Shown: positions 29,981-39,463 of the stretch, one piece after another | Layout of the letters: each line of letters starts with the position of its first letter | Position numbering within the stretch: the first letter of the stretch is position 1 | NCBI RefSeq assembly: GCF_900169525.1 | Contig: NZ_LT821239.1 | Coordinates: 890,708 to 954,707 of the forward strand | From: Corynebacterium pacaense | GTDB lineage: Bacteria > Actinomycetota > Actinomycetes > Mycobacteriales > Mycobacteriaceae | Direction: 5' to 3' | Length of the DNA stretch: 64,000 nucleotides | Position numbers and translations under genes: made by a program | Notes under the pieces: model-generated | Database searches by the model: none | What the model saw: the letters and a program-made list of their open reading frames with translations, nothing else | What the model was told of the DNA's origin: nothing

Positions 29981-32356
29981 ATGCTGACGACAGTGTTGAT
30001 CGCCGTGGCTGTATTCAGCGTTCCCGGATTCATCGTCTCATGGATCTCCGGGTTGAAGACACCGTGGGCGCTTGCGGCCTCCATTCCCGTGTCCTTCGGC
30101 ATCTTCGGACTCGCCGCATGGATCCTGGGCATGATGGATCTGCGCTTCGACGTCCGTTCCGTCGCCGTGTGCACCGCCGCCGTGGCCGTACTGGGTTTCC
30201 TGTGGCGACTCGGCTTCCTTGCGGTGGCGGTCCTGCGCCGCAGGGGACGACCCGCGGCGGCCACCACGGCCGTGGCTGAGGAACCGATCAACCAGCTACC
30301 GGAATTCGGGGAGCCACTGACTGCGGATCCGCACCCCGGAGACGTTGAGCCGGAGGACCGCACGCCCCGACCCCCGTGGTGGATGAGGCTCTACGGCTCC
30401 ACGCGGAACGGTGGGCTGCTGGATCCGCGGTGGCTGCTGCCCGCGGCGGGGTCCATCACGGGGGCATGGTTGATCATCGACCGCGCCCTGGAACTCCTCG
30501 AGGGCACCACCCACGGCCTGGCGGACATCTACGGGGGATGGGACGTGCACTGGCACGCCTCCATGGTCCGGTTCATCGATGAAACCGGGATCGCCTCCGC
30601 AACCCGGATGGGCGAGCTGCGCAACATTGAAACCGATCAGGAAATGTTCTACCCCAGTGCCTGGCACGCGGGAGCATGGCTGGTGTCCGATATCGCCGGC
30701 ATCACCCCCATCGAGGCCACGAACCTCACCGGCATCGTGCTCTCCGGGCTGCTTCTTCCGCTCGGGGTGGCGCTGATCGCCTGGCGGATGATCAACAACC
30801 GTGGACTGACCGCACAGATCGGGGCGGGATTCGCCGGTCTCGCAGTGATCGCCTCCCCGGTGCTGTTCTGGATCGGCAACTACGTCGGAGCCTGGCCCTA
30901 CGTGGCCGCCATCGGTTCCTCGGGCATAGTCCTGGCGCTGTTCATGTCCACCCCCGCGGTCCCGGTGCGGGTATTCGCCGCAGTTTTCGCCTTCATCGGT
31001 ATGTTCCAGCTGCACCCCTCCGCCGTCACCATCGTGGTGATGGTTCTCATCCTGTGGTGGTTGTGCCAGCTGCTGTGGTTCCCCAGCCGCAGGGCGGATT
31101 CCTTCGGACGCGGAGTGCTCAACCGGCTGCGTGACGTGGGCATCCTGGGATTCACCGGCGTCGTCGGCATGGTGCTGGTGCTTCCGCAGGTGCTCTCGGG
31201 ATCCGAACAGACCGAGGAGGTGCTGTCCTACTCCGCGCTCGAGGATGTCACCAGGGAGGAATCCTGGATCAAGGCTGTACTGATGGAGACCCGTCACACC
31301 GACGCCTTCGGTGACATGGACATCACCTGGCTGCTGGTGTTCGCGGTGATCGGTGGCGTGGTGGCTCTGCTCTGGCGGGGCAACCTCTGGGCTCCGCTTT
31401 TCTACCTCGCCTCGGTGGCACTGACGGTGAACTCCCTCAAGCCCTTCGACGAACCCTGGGGGGACTGGCTCAACATCATCGGCGGGTTGCACTATTCCAC
31501 GGCGCACCGCCTGGTCATGCCGGTGGCGATGTTCACCTTCGCGGCCGCCGGCATCGGACTCGCAGCGGTGATCCGACTCATCGCCCTGGGGCCGATCCGG
31601 AAGTTCGCGGGCGTGTCCAACGTGGTGTCCGTGGTGCTGGCGCTGATCGTGGCGGTCCCCGTCCAGGCCTGGGCGCGTGATCTCGTCGATGAGGGATCGG
31701 AGTTCTCCATCACCGCCCCGCACGACGGGCGCATGGTCAATGATGCCGACCTCGCCGCCTGGGACTGGCTCAGCCAGCAGCCAGGGGGGCGGACCAAGCT
31801 GATCATGGGCGATCCGGCCGACGGGCACGGATGGATGTATGCCTACAACGGCCTGCATTCTGTCAACCGCCACTACACCTGGCCCGATGCGGGCCCGGAT
31901 ACCGCGACCTACCTGCTCTACTGGTGGCCGCAGCTGCTCGGGGCGGGGATGCCGGGGGATCCGGATCAGGAGAACCCTGTCGACCGCGGGGCGAGGGATC
32001 TCGATGTCGGTTTCTTCGTGCTCTCACCGGGAAGTTTCTGGGCCTTCCAGGAACCCAACCTCCCGATGCTCGAGGGGCTGTGGACGACTCCCGGGGTTAC
32101 CCCGGTTTATCAGCACGAGCAGGTGACGATCTTCGCCATCAATGACGCCTTCACCGACGCTGAGCTCAACCAGATGCGTGCGGAGGGCAACTCGCCGAAT
32201 CCCCTGCCGCCGGTACCGACCAGGGGCGAGCTGGGGATCGCGGAAACCCGGGAGGAGATCGACCAGCCCGTCTTCCACCGCCCGGGTGACGGCCTCGGCG
32301 AGGCCCTGTCGCTCCTTCGCCCCGCCCAGCCGTGGCCGGAGGATGCGCCCTTCTAG
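29981..32356 (+). CDS. Large polytopic membrane protein, DUF6541-like
   Basis: 791 residues with about 12-14 hydrophobic helices. The first four occupy residues 1-90. A cytoplasmic Arg/Pro-rich loop (85-145) and a long periplasmic C-terminal domain (about 585-791) containing DPADGHGWMYAYNGLHSVNR follow. The first external loop carries GGWDVHWHASMVRFIDETG, similar to the Asp/His loop of GT-C glycosyltransferases, so a lipid-linked sugar substrate in the cell envelope is possible. I know the type as DUF6541 of corynebacteria and relatives; the function is not established. It stands alone between truA and the T7SS locus. Confidence 0.6.
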   Translation: MLTTVLIAVAVFSVPGFIVSWISGLKTPWALAASIPVSFGIFGLAAWILGMMDLRFDVRSVAVCTAAVAVLGFLWRLGFLAVAVLRRRGRPAAATTAVAEEPINQLPEFGEPLTADPHPGDVEPEDRTPRPPWWMRLYGSTRNGGLLDPRWLLPAAGSITGAWLIIDRALELLEGTTHGLADIYGGWDVHWHASMVRFIDETGIASATRMGELRNIETDQEMFYPSAWHAGAWLVSDIAGITPIEATNLTGIVLSGLLLPLGVALIAWRMINNRGLTAQIGAGFAGLAVIASPVLFWIGNYVGAWPYVAAIGSSGIVLALFMSTPAVPVRVFAAVFAFIGMFQLHPSAVTIVVMVLILWWLCQLLWFPSRRADSFGRGVLNRLRDVGILGFTGVVGMVLVLPQVLSGSEQTEEVLSYSALEDVTREESWIKAVLMETRHTDAFGDMDITWLLVFAVIGGVVALLWRGNLWAPLFYLASVALTVNSLKPFDEPWGDWLNIIGGLHYSTAHRLVMPVAMFTFAAAGIGLAAVIRLIALGPIRKFAGVSNVVSVVLALIVAVPVQAWARDLVDEGSEFSITAPHDGRMVNDADLAAWDWLSQQPGGRTKLIMGDPADGHGWMYAYNGLHSVNRHYTWPDAGPDTATYLLYWWPQLLGAGMPGDPDQENPVDRGARDLDVGFFVLSPGSFWAFQEPNLPMLEGLWTTPGVTPVYQHEQVTIFAINDAFTDAELNQMRAEGNSPNPLPPVPTRGELGIAETREEIDQPVFHRPGDGLGEALSLLRPAQPWPEDAPF

Positions 32357-32553
32357 GTCGTGTTATGAAAGTCGTTTGAGTCGGCAATTGATGTCCACGC
32401 CTTGCGGGGGAAGGACCTGGCCCGTTCATGGCGTTCTTCCAGCCATCGAGGCTGCACATCTTCTGTGGCATTCAACAGCTTCCAATAAGCTATTTATGAT
32501 CATGCAAAAGGCTGCTTTAGCGCTGTCCCCTGAAAAGAAGACAGAGTGATCCT

Positions 32554-32892
32554 TTGAGGCCGAAGGGTCCATGCACTGTGCTTGTAATATCCATACTTCC
32601 CGCTGTACCCACTGTTAGTGCATCCGCGCAACAGGCAAATACCGAACCACTCACTGAACTGGTCCACGGAGTAATGGAGTCTTCGGTCCCCGATCGGGTA
32701 TTTGAAAGATTGAACACCGAAGACAAAGAGGCGTTTTTAACAGCAATGAAACCAACAGCGGTAACGTCGCCCCCAGAAGAGCCCCATTTCACAACGTTTT
32801 CAACAAACGGTTGTTGGAACCAGACGGCTCGGCAGGACGACCGAAGCAACTTTGGGTTTGTTGCCTACCGGATGTATGTTTCCAGCCACTGA
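32554..32892 (+). CDS. Small secreted hypothetical protein, possibly truncated
   Basis: 112 codons from TTG 32554. Residues 9-25 (VLVISILPAVPTVSASA) look like a shortened signal peptide with an ASA cleavage site. The mature part begins QQANTEPLTELVHGVMESSV and ends with an aromatic stretch containing one Cys. Base composition is lower in G+C than the neighbours. A ribosome-binding site is unclear, and the 5' end may have been lost with the flanking decayed DNA. I recognise no family. Confidence 0.35.
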   Translation: MRPKGPCTVLVISILPAVPTVSASAQQANTEPLTELVHGVMESSVPDRVFERLNTEDKEAFLTAMKPTAVTSPPEEPHFTTFSTNGCWNQTARQDDRSNFGFVAYRMYVSSH

Positions 32893-32949
32893 TGGGCAAA
32901 TAATGGCCGAATGACCTTTCACTCAATCACTGGCTCAAGTGGTGAGTTT

Positions 32950-33175
32950 GTATCACCTGGCGGGGACATCCCGTCAGCGGCAGCCGATCCGGATGTGGTG
33001 CCCGATTCCGTCGATCAGGTCACGCAGCCGGTGGCGATACGGCCGACCCTGGCGTGTAGGTGCTGGTAGCAGCGGTTCAAGCATATTCCATTGGGTGCCG
33101 GTGAGGTCGTGGCGGATTTCAACGTTCAAGGGTCGGCGAGAAGCACTCCTGGGGCAGTGGAAATTGTTGGTACAT
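32950..33175 (-). pseudogene. IS5-family transposase remnant
   Basis: On the minus strand one frame reads RRPLNVEIRHDLTGTQWNML, then EPLLPAPTRQGRPYRHRLRD, then LIDGIGHHIRIGCR, a stop, RDVPAR. This is the N-terminal DUF4096 segment of IS5-type transposases (LT..QW..LEPLLP....GRP, then GCPWRDVP), with the Trp of the last motif replaced by TGA. The catalytic DDE domain is absent, so this is a short remnant. The surrounding 32357-33409 holds no other gene except the small secreted frame. Confidence 0.65.
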
Positions 33176-33409
33176 CCTTCGCTATCGCAGTAGTTGCCTA
33201 ATGTGGTGTCACCGCCACACCCTTCGGCACAGACTGTTCATAACCGGCGCCGGGGGATGACCTTTTCCGCCGAACCTTAATTAGACTGCGCCGGGCGGGG
33301 AACGGTTCCCGGGTACGGACGAAAAGCCATTCTTCTCACAGCCCCGCGACAATGGCCCCTGACCTGCACTAAGGTCAGGGGCTATCGGCTACGGGGAGGG
33401 GGTGGACAC
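33176..33409 (+). promoter_or_regulatory. Upstream region of eccB
   Basis: CTGACC...GGTCAG-type symmetry (ACCTGCACTAAGGTCAGG, 33361-33378) lies just before eccB. AACCTTAATTAGACTG (33275-33290) is AT-rich and a candidate promoter. GGGGAGGGGG serves as the eccB ribosome-binding site. Confidence 0.3.
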
Positions 33410-34663
33410 ATGAGCAAGGGAATCCTCATGCCCACCACGGCACCGCAGGTCTCCGGGCACCGCTTCCTGCTCCGCCGCATCGAGCATGGTCTGGTTATGG
33501 GGGACGTCCGGATGATCCATGATCCCCTGGGCAGGCGGCGGCGCGCACTGGTCTTCGGCGCAGTGGCCTGCTCCCTGGTGGCGGTGGGGGCGCTTGCGCT
33601 CGCCCTCTTCCGCCCCGCGGTCGATCCCGGGGAGGCGGCACTGATCCGCGCCGATTCCGGGGCGCTGTTCGTGCGACTGGATTCCGGGGTGCATCCGGTG
33701 AGCAACCTCGCCTCGGCCCGCCTCGCCCTCGGCGAGGCACTTGAACCAGTCGCCGCCAGTGATTCCGTCATCGCAGGAATGGAGCGCGGCGTGCCCGTCG
33801 GGCTTGCCGACGCCCCGGCGATCATCGATCCCGCACCCCGGCCGGCCGCACCGTGGCGGGCCTGCCAGGACGTGGACTCCGGTGAGCTGCACGTGGTGGC
33901 TGGCGGCGCGCAGGCCCCGCGGCTCGGTGAGGGGGAGGCGCTGCTGGGGGCGTCGAGAAGCGGCGACGGGGGGATCGATGAGCATCTGATCACCGCCACC
34001 GGGCGCACGGCGCTGCCCGCGGCGGATTCGGAGCAGGGACGGATCATCCGCAGGAACCTCGAGATCACCCCGGCCACCCCGCGCCTGCACATCCAGCCAG
34101 ACATGCTCAACACCGTCCCAGAGCTGCCCGCCTTCTCCCTGCCCGATCCGCTGCCCGAGGTCATCGGCGCCGATTCCCGCGCCTGGATCGGTGCCGATGG
34201 TGCGATTGCCCCGATCACCGCGGTTCAGCACGGGATCCTTCTTGATGCGGGTGCACCGTGGCGGGAGGAACCGCGCCGGGCGCTCGGCGGCTACCCCGAG
34301 GCCGACGGCTCCTGGCTGAGACTGCCCTCCGCCGTCCCACGGTGGATGCCTGTCGCGGGCACCACCGTGTGCTCCGACGGTGAGGGGATCTCCCTGGGCG
34401 GGGCCCTCCCCGCCGGAGTGGAGCTCTCCGGGCGGAGCGCGGCCCGCAGCTTCCACACCGATGCCGCCGGGGCGGTGGGCGTGGACAGCGGGCACGGCTA
34501 CCATGTCGTCGCCGATACCGGGCTGATTCACCCGGTTCCAGACACCGGCAGTCTCTCCGCGCTGGGCATCGAGGTGCTCCAGCAGGCGCCCTGGTCGATT
34601 CTCCGACTCCTTCCGGTCGGCAGTCCGCTGTCGGCGGAGACCGCACGCACTCCGATGTACTGA
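33410..34663 (+). CDS. eccB: Type VII secretion protein EccB
   Basis: 417 residues. The N-terminus PTTAPQVSGHRFLLRRIEHG is the EccB signature. A single membrane helix (LVFGAVACSLVAVGALALAL, ~45-66) is followed by a large periplasmic domain with GDRTALPAAD-like repeats and two Cys (ACQDVDS and TVCSDG) that probably form the conserved disulfide. EccB is part of the ESX inner-membrane complex with EccC, EccD and EccE. The next gene follows after 10 nt. Confidence 0.92.
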   Translation: MSKGILMPTTAPQVSGHRFLLRRIEHGLVMGDVRMIHDPLGRRRRALVFGAVACSLVAVGALALALFRPAVDPGEAALIRADSGALFVRLDSGVHPVSNLASARLALGEALEPVAASDSVIAGMERGVPVGLADAPAIIDPAPRPAAPWRACQDVDSGELHVVAGGAQAPRLGEGEALLGASRSGDGGIDEHLITATGRTALPAADSEQGRIIRRNLEITPATPRLHIQPDMLNTVPELPAFSLPDPLPEVIGADSRAWIGADGAIAPITAVQHGILLDAGAPWREEPRRALGGYPEADGSWLRLPSAVPRWMPVAGTTVCSDGEGISLGGALPAGVELSGRSAARSFHTDAAGAVGVDSGHGYHVVADTGLIHPVPDTGSLSALGIEVLQQAPWSILRLLPVGSPLSAETARTPMY

Positions 34664-34673
34664 AGTAACCTGG

Positions 34674-36227
34674 ATGAGCATGAGTGCATTGCATGGTCTG
34701 GCGAACAGGGTTCTCAACACTGTGGCACCACTGACGCACAACCTGCCCATCGGCCGTGGCCTGGAGGCCAGACAGGTACCACCGAAGGGCTGGTACGAAC
34801 ACTGGCGGGCGGTCGCGGCACTCCGGGAATCCTTCCGGCGCATCCCACCGGGACACCGCGTCCGGCTGGCGAAGAAGACCTCCAACCTCTTCCGCGGCCG
34901 GTCCACGGCGGGGGCGGGACTGGATGTATCCGGGCTGGACGGTGTCATCGCGGTGGATCCGGTGGAACGGACCGCCGACGTCCAGGGCATGTGCACCTAT
35001 GAGGATCTCGTGGACTGCACCCTCGCCCACGGGCTGCTGCCCCTGGTGGTCCCGCAGCTGAAGACGATCACCCTGGGCGGAGCGGTGACGGGGATGGGGG
35101 TGGAATCGACCAGCTTCCGCAATGGTCTGCCCCATGAATCGGTACTGGAGATGGACATCCTCACCGGTACCGGGGAGATCGTGACCTGCTCGCCGGAACT
35201 CAACGCGGATCTCTTCCGCGGCTTCCCCAACAGCTACGGCTCCCTCGGCTACGCGGTCCGCCTGAAGATCTCCCTTGAGCCCGCCCCCGAGTTCGTTGAG
35301 CTGCGCCACGTCCGTTTCGATGACCTGGACTCACTGTCGCGGGTCCTCGATCAGGTTGCAGTGGACCGGGAGTACGCGGGCGAGGAGGTCGACTACCTCG
35401 ACGGCGTCGCCTTCTCCCCTGAGGAGTCCTACCTGGTGATGGGGCGGGGGACCGCGGAGCCTGGCCCGGCCAGTGACTACACAGGCGAGACGATCTACTA
35501 CCGGTCCATTCAGCATCCCGCGGGGATCCTCCGTGACAGGTTGGCCATCCGGGACTACATCTGGCGCTGGGACACCGACTGGTTCTGGTGCTCACGGGCC
35601 TTCGGCGCACAGAATCCCGAGATCCGTCGGCTGTGGCCGCGGGCGCTGCTGCGTTCCAGTTTCTACTGGAGGATCATCGGGTGGGACCGGCGCTTCGACA
35701 TCGCCGACCGGATCGAGGCGAGGAAGGGCCGACCCGCAAGGGAGAGGGTGGTCCAGGACGTCGAGGTGACCAGCAGCAGACTGGTGGAGTTCCTGGAATG
35801 GTTCTTCAGCTCCTGCGAGATCGAGCCGCTGTGGCTGTGCCCGATCAGGCTGCGGGATTCCGATACCGGACTCACCCGCCGCGGCGAGCTGCTGACCACC
35901 GCGGACTCGCTTGCCGACGGCGCGGGTGAGCACCCCTGGCCGCTGTACCCGCTGACCGCGGGTGTGACGTGGGTGAACATCGGCTTCTGGTCCTCGGTCC
36001 CGGTGGACCTGCTCGGCCCCGATGCCCCGGAGGGTGCCTTCAACAGGGCAATTGAGCACCGCATCGCCGAGCTCGGGGGCCACAAGTCCCTCTATTCGGA
36101 GGCGTTCTACACCCCGGAGGATTTCCGGAAGCTCTACGGAGGGCGGATTCCGGAACGCCTGAAGGAGCACTGGGACCCCGGGGGACGTTTCCCCGGACTG
36201 TATGAAAAGACTGTGAAGGGAGCCTAA
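34674..36227 (+). CDS. FAD-binding oxidoreductase, probable 10-methylene fatty acid reductase (TmsA/BfaA-like)
   Basis: 517 residues. The PCMH-type FAD domain spans roughly 70-230 (GLDGVIAVDPVERTADVQGM, LPLVVPQLKTITLGGAVTG, NSYGSLGYAVRL), followed by a long C-terminal domain. It is immediately upstream of a cyclopropane-synthase-type methyltransferase. In mycobacteria and other actinobacteria that pair makes 10-methyl branched (tuberculostearic) fatty acids: the methyltransferase adds methylene to oleoyl phospholipid and this flavoprotein reduces it. The assignment rests on family plus pairing. A DprE1-like sugar oxidase is the alternative, less likely. Confidence 0.75.
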   Translation: MSMSALHGLANRVLNTVAPLTHNLPIGRGLEARQVPPKGWYEHWRAVAALRESFRRIPPGHRVRLAKKTSNLFRGRSTAGAGLDVSGLDGVIAVDPVERTADVQGMCTYEDLVDCTLAHGLLPLVVPQLKTITLGGAVTGMGVESTSFRNGLPHESVLEMDILTGTGEIVTCSPELNADLFRGFPNSYGSLGYAVRLKISLEPAPEFVELRHVRFDDLDSLSRVLDQVAVDREYAGEEVDYLDGVAFSPEESYLVMGRGTAEPGPASDYTGETIYYRSIQHPAGILRDRLAIRDYIWRWDTDWFWCSRAFGAQNPEIRRLWPRALLRSSFYWRIIGWDRRFDIADRIEARKGRPARERVVQDVEVTSSRLVEFLEWFFSSCEIEPLWLCPIRLRDSDTGLTRRGELLTTADSLADGAGEHPWPLYPLTAGVTWVNIGFWSSVPVDLLGPDAPEGAFNRAIEHRIAELGGHKSLYSEAFYTPEDFRKLYGGRIPERLKEHWDPGGRFPGLYEKTVKGA

Positions 36228-36300
36228 ACTCGGATTCGTTGGCAGTTCAACGGATGTCCAAGAAAGTTATTCCGAGTTAGAGAAGTAAGGAAAAACAACG

Positions 36301-37608
36301 ATGAGTAACGCCCTTGCGCTGGACCTCATGACGGTCGGGGAGATCGTGGAAGCAGTCACCACCCCACCGATCCCGTTCCATATCACCGCCTTCGACGGCA
36401 GTTCCACCGGGCCGGAGGATGCACGCTACCGCCTGCATGTGGCCAACAAGGAAGCGGTCGCCTACGTGGCCACCGCCCCTGGCGATCTCGGGCTGACACG
36501 CGCCTACCTCATGGGTGATCTCATCGTCGAGGGCGAGCACCCCGGTCACCCCTATGGAATCTTCGATGCCCTCAAGGAGTTCTACTCCTGCTTCTCCAAG
36601 CCGGATGCGGGGACGATCTTAAAGATCATGCGTTCGCTGCGGCACATGGACGCCCTGAAGTTCCAGGCGATCCCGAGCATGGAGCAGGCACCCGCCTGGC
36701 GCAAGGCACTGATCAACGGGTTGGCGTCCAGGCATTCGAAGCAACGCGACAAGAACTCCGTCAGCTACCACTATGACGTGGGCAATGATTTCTATTCCCT
36801 GTTTCTCGGTCCGACCATGACCTACACCTGCGCCTACTATCCCACCCCGGATTCGAGTCTGGAGGAGGCGCAGGAGAACAAGCACCGCCTCATCTTCGAA
36901 AAGCTCAGGCTCAAAAAGGGCGATACGCTCCTCGACGTCGGCTGCGGCTGGGGTGGCATGGTCCGCTACGCGGCGCGCCGTGGCGTCAGGACCATCGGTG
37001 TCACCCTCTCCGAGCAGCAGTATGAGTGGGCGCGGGATGAGATCAGGCGGGAGGGGCTGGACAATCTCGCCGAGGTCCGCTGCATGGACTACCGCGATGT
37101 TCCCGAAACGGGCTTCGACGCCATTTCCGCGATCGGCATCATCGAGCACGTCGGTGTGGCCAACTATCCCGACTACTTCGAGCTGCTCAATGCAAAACTG
37201 AAGACGGGCGGCCTGATGCTCAACCACAGCATCACCTACCCTGACAACCGCCCCAGGCGCGCCGGGGCCTTCATCGACCGCTATATCTTCCCCGACGGTG
37301 AGCTGACCGGCTCGGGCACCGTGATAAGGCACATGCAGGACAACGGCTTCGAGGTTCTCCACGAGGAGAACCTGCGCTTCGATTACCAGCGGACCCTCCA
37401 CGACTGGTGCGAGAACCTCAAACGCGACTGGCCGGAGGCCGTCAGCCTCGCCGGCGAACCCACAGCCAGGCTCTTCGGGCTCTACATGGCCGGTTCCGAG
37501 TGGGGCTTCGAGCACAACGTCGTGCAGCTGCACCAGGTGCTCGGGGTCAAGGTCGATGAGAACGGCAGCCGCGGCGATGTCCCGGAACGCATGTGGTGGA
37601 CGGTGTAG
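36301..37608 (+). CDS. SAM-dependent fatty-acyl phospholipid methyltransferase (TmsB/BfaB-like)
   Basis: 435 residues of the cyclopropane-fatty-acyl-phospholipid synthase family. The SAM motif TLLDVGCGWGGMVRYAARRG is near residues 212-231. SVSYHYDVGNDFYSLFLG and TYTCAYYPTPD form the bicarbonate/acyl-binding region. IGIIEHVGVANYPDYF follows. AAGGAAAA precedes the ATG, 73 nt after the flavoprotein gene. With that partner it most likely makes 10-methylene and then 10-methyl branched acyl chains; a plain cyclopropane synthase is the alternative. Confidence 0.8.
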   Translation: MSNALALDLMTVGEIVEAVTTPPIPFHITAFDGSSTGPEDARYRLHVANKEAVAYVATAPGDLGLTRAYLMGDLIVEGEHPGHPYGIFDALKEFYSCFSKPDAGTILKIMRSLRHMDALKFQAIPSMEQAPAWRKALINGLASRHSKQRDKNSVSYHYDVGNDFYSLFLGPTMTYTCAYYPTPDSSLEEAQENKHRLIFEKLRLKKGDTLLDVGCGWGGMVRYAARRGVRTIGVTLSEQQYEWARDEIRREGLDNLAEVRCMDYRDVPETGFDAISAIGIIEHVGVANYPDYFELLNAKLKTGGLMLNHSITYPDNRPRRAGAFIDRYIFPDGELTGSGTVIRHMQDNGFEVLHEENLRFDYQRTLHDWCENLKRDWPEAVSLAGEPTARLFGLYMAGSEWGFEHNVVQLHQVLGVKVDENGSRGDVPERMWWTV

Positions 37609-37758
37609 ATGAAGGTGTGGACGGTGTGGCCGAGCTCCCCGGAACCGGGCTAGACTTGAACTTTGGCAACTTCCCATCCCACCCATCCGCAGGATAGTCA
37701 AATGTGTGCTTCCATAAGCGAATCCCCGGCCCCGGCGACTCCGGGGCGGTGCTGACGC

Positions 37759-38187
37759 ATGAGTTCCATGAGGGAGATGGTCGCCGACCGTATCGAGCGG
37801 CTGCAGGAGGCCCACGAGCGGTCCAAGCGGAAGAAGTACGGTTTCCTCGTGCGCCCGGGGACTCTCATCGTCGGGTGGGTGGTCACCATCATCGGGCTGA
37901 TCACCATCCCGCTCCCGGGTCAGGGCTGGTTGACCACCTTCATCGGGGTGGGCATCCTCTCGCTGGAGCTGCACTGGGCGAAACGGCTTCTCGGCTGGGG
38001 TGTGCACCAGTACGACCGCTTCTTCGCGTGGTACGCCACCAAGAGCTTCCGGTTCCGGATGGTCACCGTCGCCCTCATGCTGGTGGTGATCTGGATCGTG
38101 TTCATGGCGGTCTTCTACGGCATGTGGCACGCCGGGACGCTGCCATGGGCCGATGAATTCTTCCAGTGGCTCGGTGTGAGTCGCTGA
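37759..38187 (+). CDS. TIGR02611-family membrane protein (PGPGW-type)
   Basis: 142 residues. After a charged N-terminal helix come two close membrane helices around TIPLPGQGWLTTFIGVGILS, the PGPGW-like turn of this actinobacterial family, and a third helix (MVTVALMLVVIWIVFMAVFY). Function unknown. It converges on mycP. Confidence 0.7.
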   Translation: MSSMREMVADRIERLQEAHERSKRKKYGFLVRPGTLIVGWVVTIIGLITIPLPGQGWLTTFIGVGILSLELHWAKRLLGWGVHQYDRFFAWYATKSFRFRMVTVALMLVVIWIVFMAVFYGMWHAGTLPWADEFFQWLGVSR

Positions 38188-38209
38188 CCTCCGCGGACAC
38201 CGGGCGGGG

Positions 38210-39457
38210 TCAGGCCGGTGTGGACCGACTGACCGGTGCCCGCCGCTGCGGGGGGATCCGGTGCCCCATCGACCAGCCACCGATCAGGGCGGCGAGGATC
38301 AACAATGTGCCCAGGGCGCCCAGCAACAGCAGGGCCCGGTCCCGACCGGAGGCATCGACGGTCGCTGGTGGGGCGGGCCGCACGGGGTGCTCCTCCGGCA
38401 GTTCGTCCGCGGGCACATGGGTCAGGGCGAGGTAGGGGTCCACAGCGCCGATGGAAGGGTCGACGCTTCCGGTGATCCGCCTCCTGATCTCCGCGGAGGG
38501 AAGCTGCGGATGCCTTTCGATCAGCAGGGCGGCGGTACCGGCGACGACGGGCGCGGCGAAGCTGGTCCCCTCGAAGGGGCTGGAACCGGAGGCGGTGCGC
38601 ATCGCCTGGGAGAAGCCCGCATCGCGGGGGCTGAGACCGGCCGGAACGCGGCCAGGCGCGGAGACACCCGGTGCGGGGGCGGGCAGGGAGTACCCGGCGA
38701 TGGTGTGGCTGTCACTGCTGGCGGCGACGGCAAGCACCGTGGGCGCATGGGCGGGGTAGACGATGGATCCGGCGGGGCAGTGGTTGCTGAGATTGCCCGC
38801 CGCGGAGACCACGACCACCCCGGACTCCTCCGCGCGGATCAGGGCACTGTCAATGGCCGTGCCCGCAATGTCGCCCGCGCGTTCGGGCGGGATGCAGGAT
38901 ACGACGGAGACATTGACAACCCTCGCCCCGTGGTCGATGGCGCGGTGTATCGAATCGGCGAGGCTGCCGAGGGTGCCGATTCCGGTGTCGGGTCCCGTGC
39001 GGACCTGGGAGGTGGTCTGTTTGATGGCGATGATCTCGGATCCCGGTGCTATCCCGATGTGCTCGTCGCCATCGCCGTCATAGGGCCATCCGTTTCCGTT
39101 TTTCGCACGTGCGGCGATGATACCGGCGACGATGGTGCCGTGGCCGTCGCAGTCGATGAGCTCCCCGGGGGTGTTCGCGGCGGAGTGGGCGCCCACGAGA
39201 TCTCCCCCGGGAAAGGGGGCGGGCAGCCGCGGGTGCGGGGCGACACCGGTATCGACCACGGCAACCTTCACCCCGGCCCCCGTGGCGATGGCGTGGGCCA
39301 GCGGCAGGGACCCCCGGAGCTGTTCATGCGGCCGGGCGGTGCGGGGATCCACCGCTACCGGTGCCGGGCACTCCGGGACCCCGGCGGTCTGCGCGGAAAC
39401 CGGGTGCGCAACCGCGAGGAGGATGCAGGTGCCGATAACGGGCAGGCGGCGGCGCAT
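38210..39457 (-). CDS. mycP: Mycosin: membrane-anchored subtilisin-like protease of the type VII system
   Basis: 415 residues. A signal peptide (VIGTCILLAVAHPVSA) is followed by an S8 domain with catalytic Asp69 (VAVVDTG), His106 (DGHGTIVAG) and Ser299 (GTSFAAPVVAG), plus oxyanion Asn222 (SAAGN). A C-terminal membrane helix (LLLLGALGTLLILAALIGGW) anchors it. Mycosins stabilise the ESX membrane complex and process substrates. It follows eccD by 6 nt on the minus strand. Confidence 0.93.
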   Translation of the reverse strand: MRRRLPVIGTCILLAVAHPVSAQTAGVPECPAPVAVDPRTARPHEQLRGSLPLAHAIATGAGVKVAVVDTGVAPHPRLPAPFPGGDLVGAHSAANTPGELIDCDGHGTIVAGIIAARAKNGNGWPYDGDGDEHIGIAPGSEIIAIKQTTSQVRTGPDTGIGTLGSLADSIHRAIDHGARVVNVSVVSCIPPERAGDIAGTAIDSALIRAEESGVVVVSAAGNLSNHCPAGSIVYPAHAPTVLAVAASSDSHTIAGYSLPAPAPGVSAPGRVPAGLSPRDAGFSQAMRTASGSSPFEGTSFAAPVVAGTAALLIERHPQLPSAEIRRRITGSVDPSIGAVDPYLALTHVPADELPEEHPVRPAPPATVDASGRDRALLLLGALGTLLILAALIGGWSMGHRIPPQRRAPVSRSTPA

Positions 39458-39463
39458 CAGCGA

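Noticed and set aside
30296..31873. A 525-codon protein on the minus strand
   Set aside because: His/Gly/Asp/Pro-rich antisense of the polytopic membrane protein; no start site and no fold.
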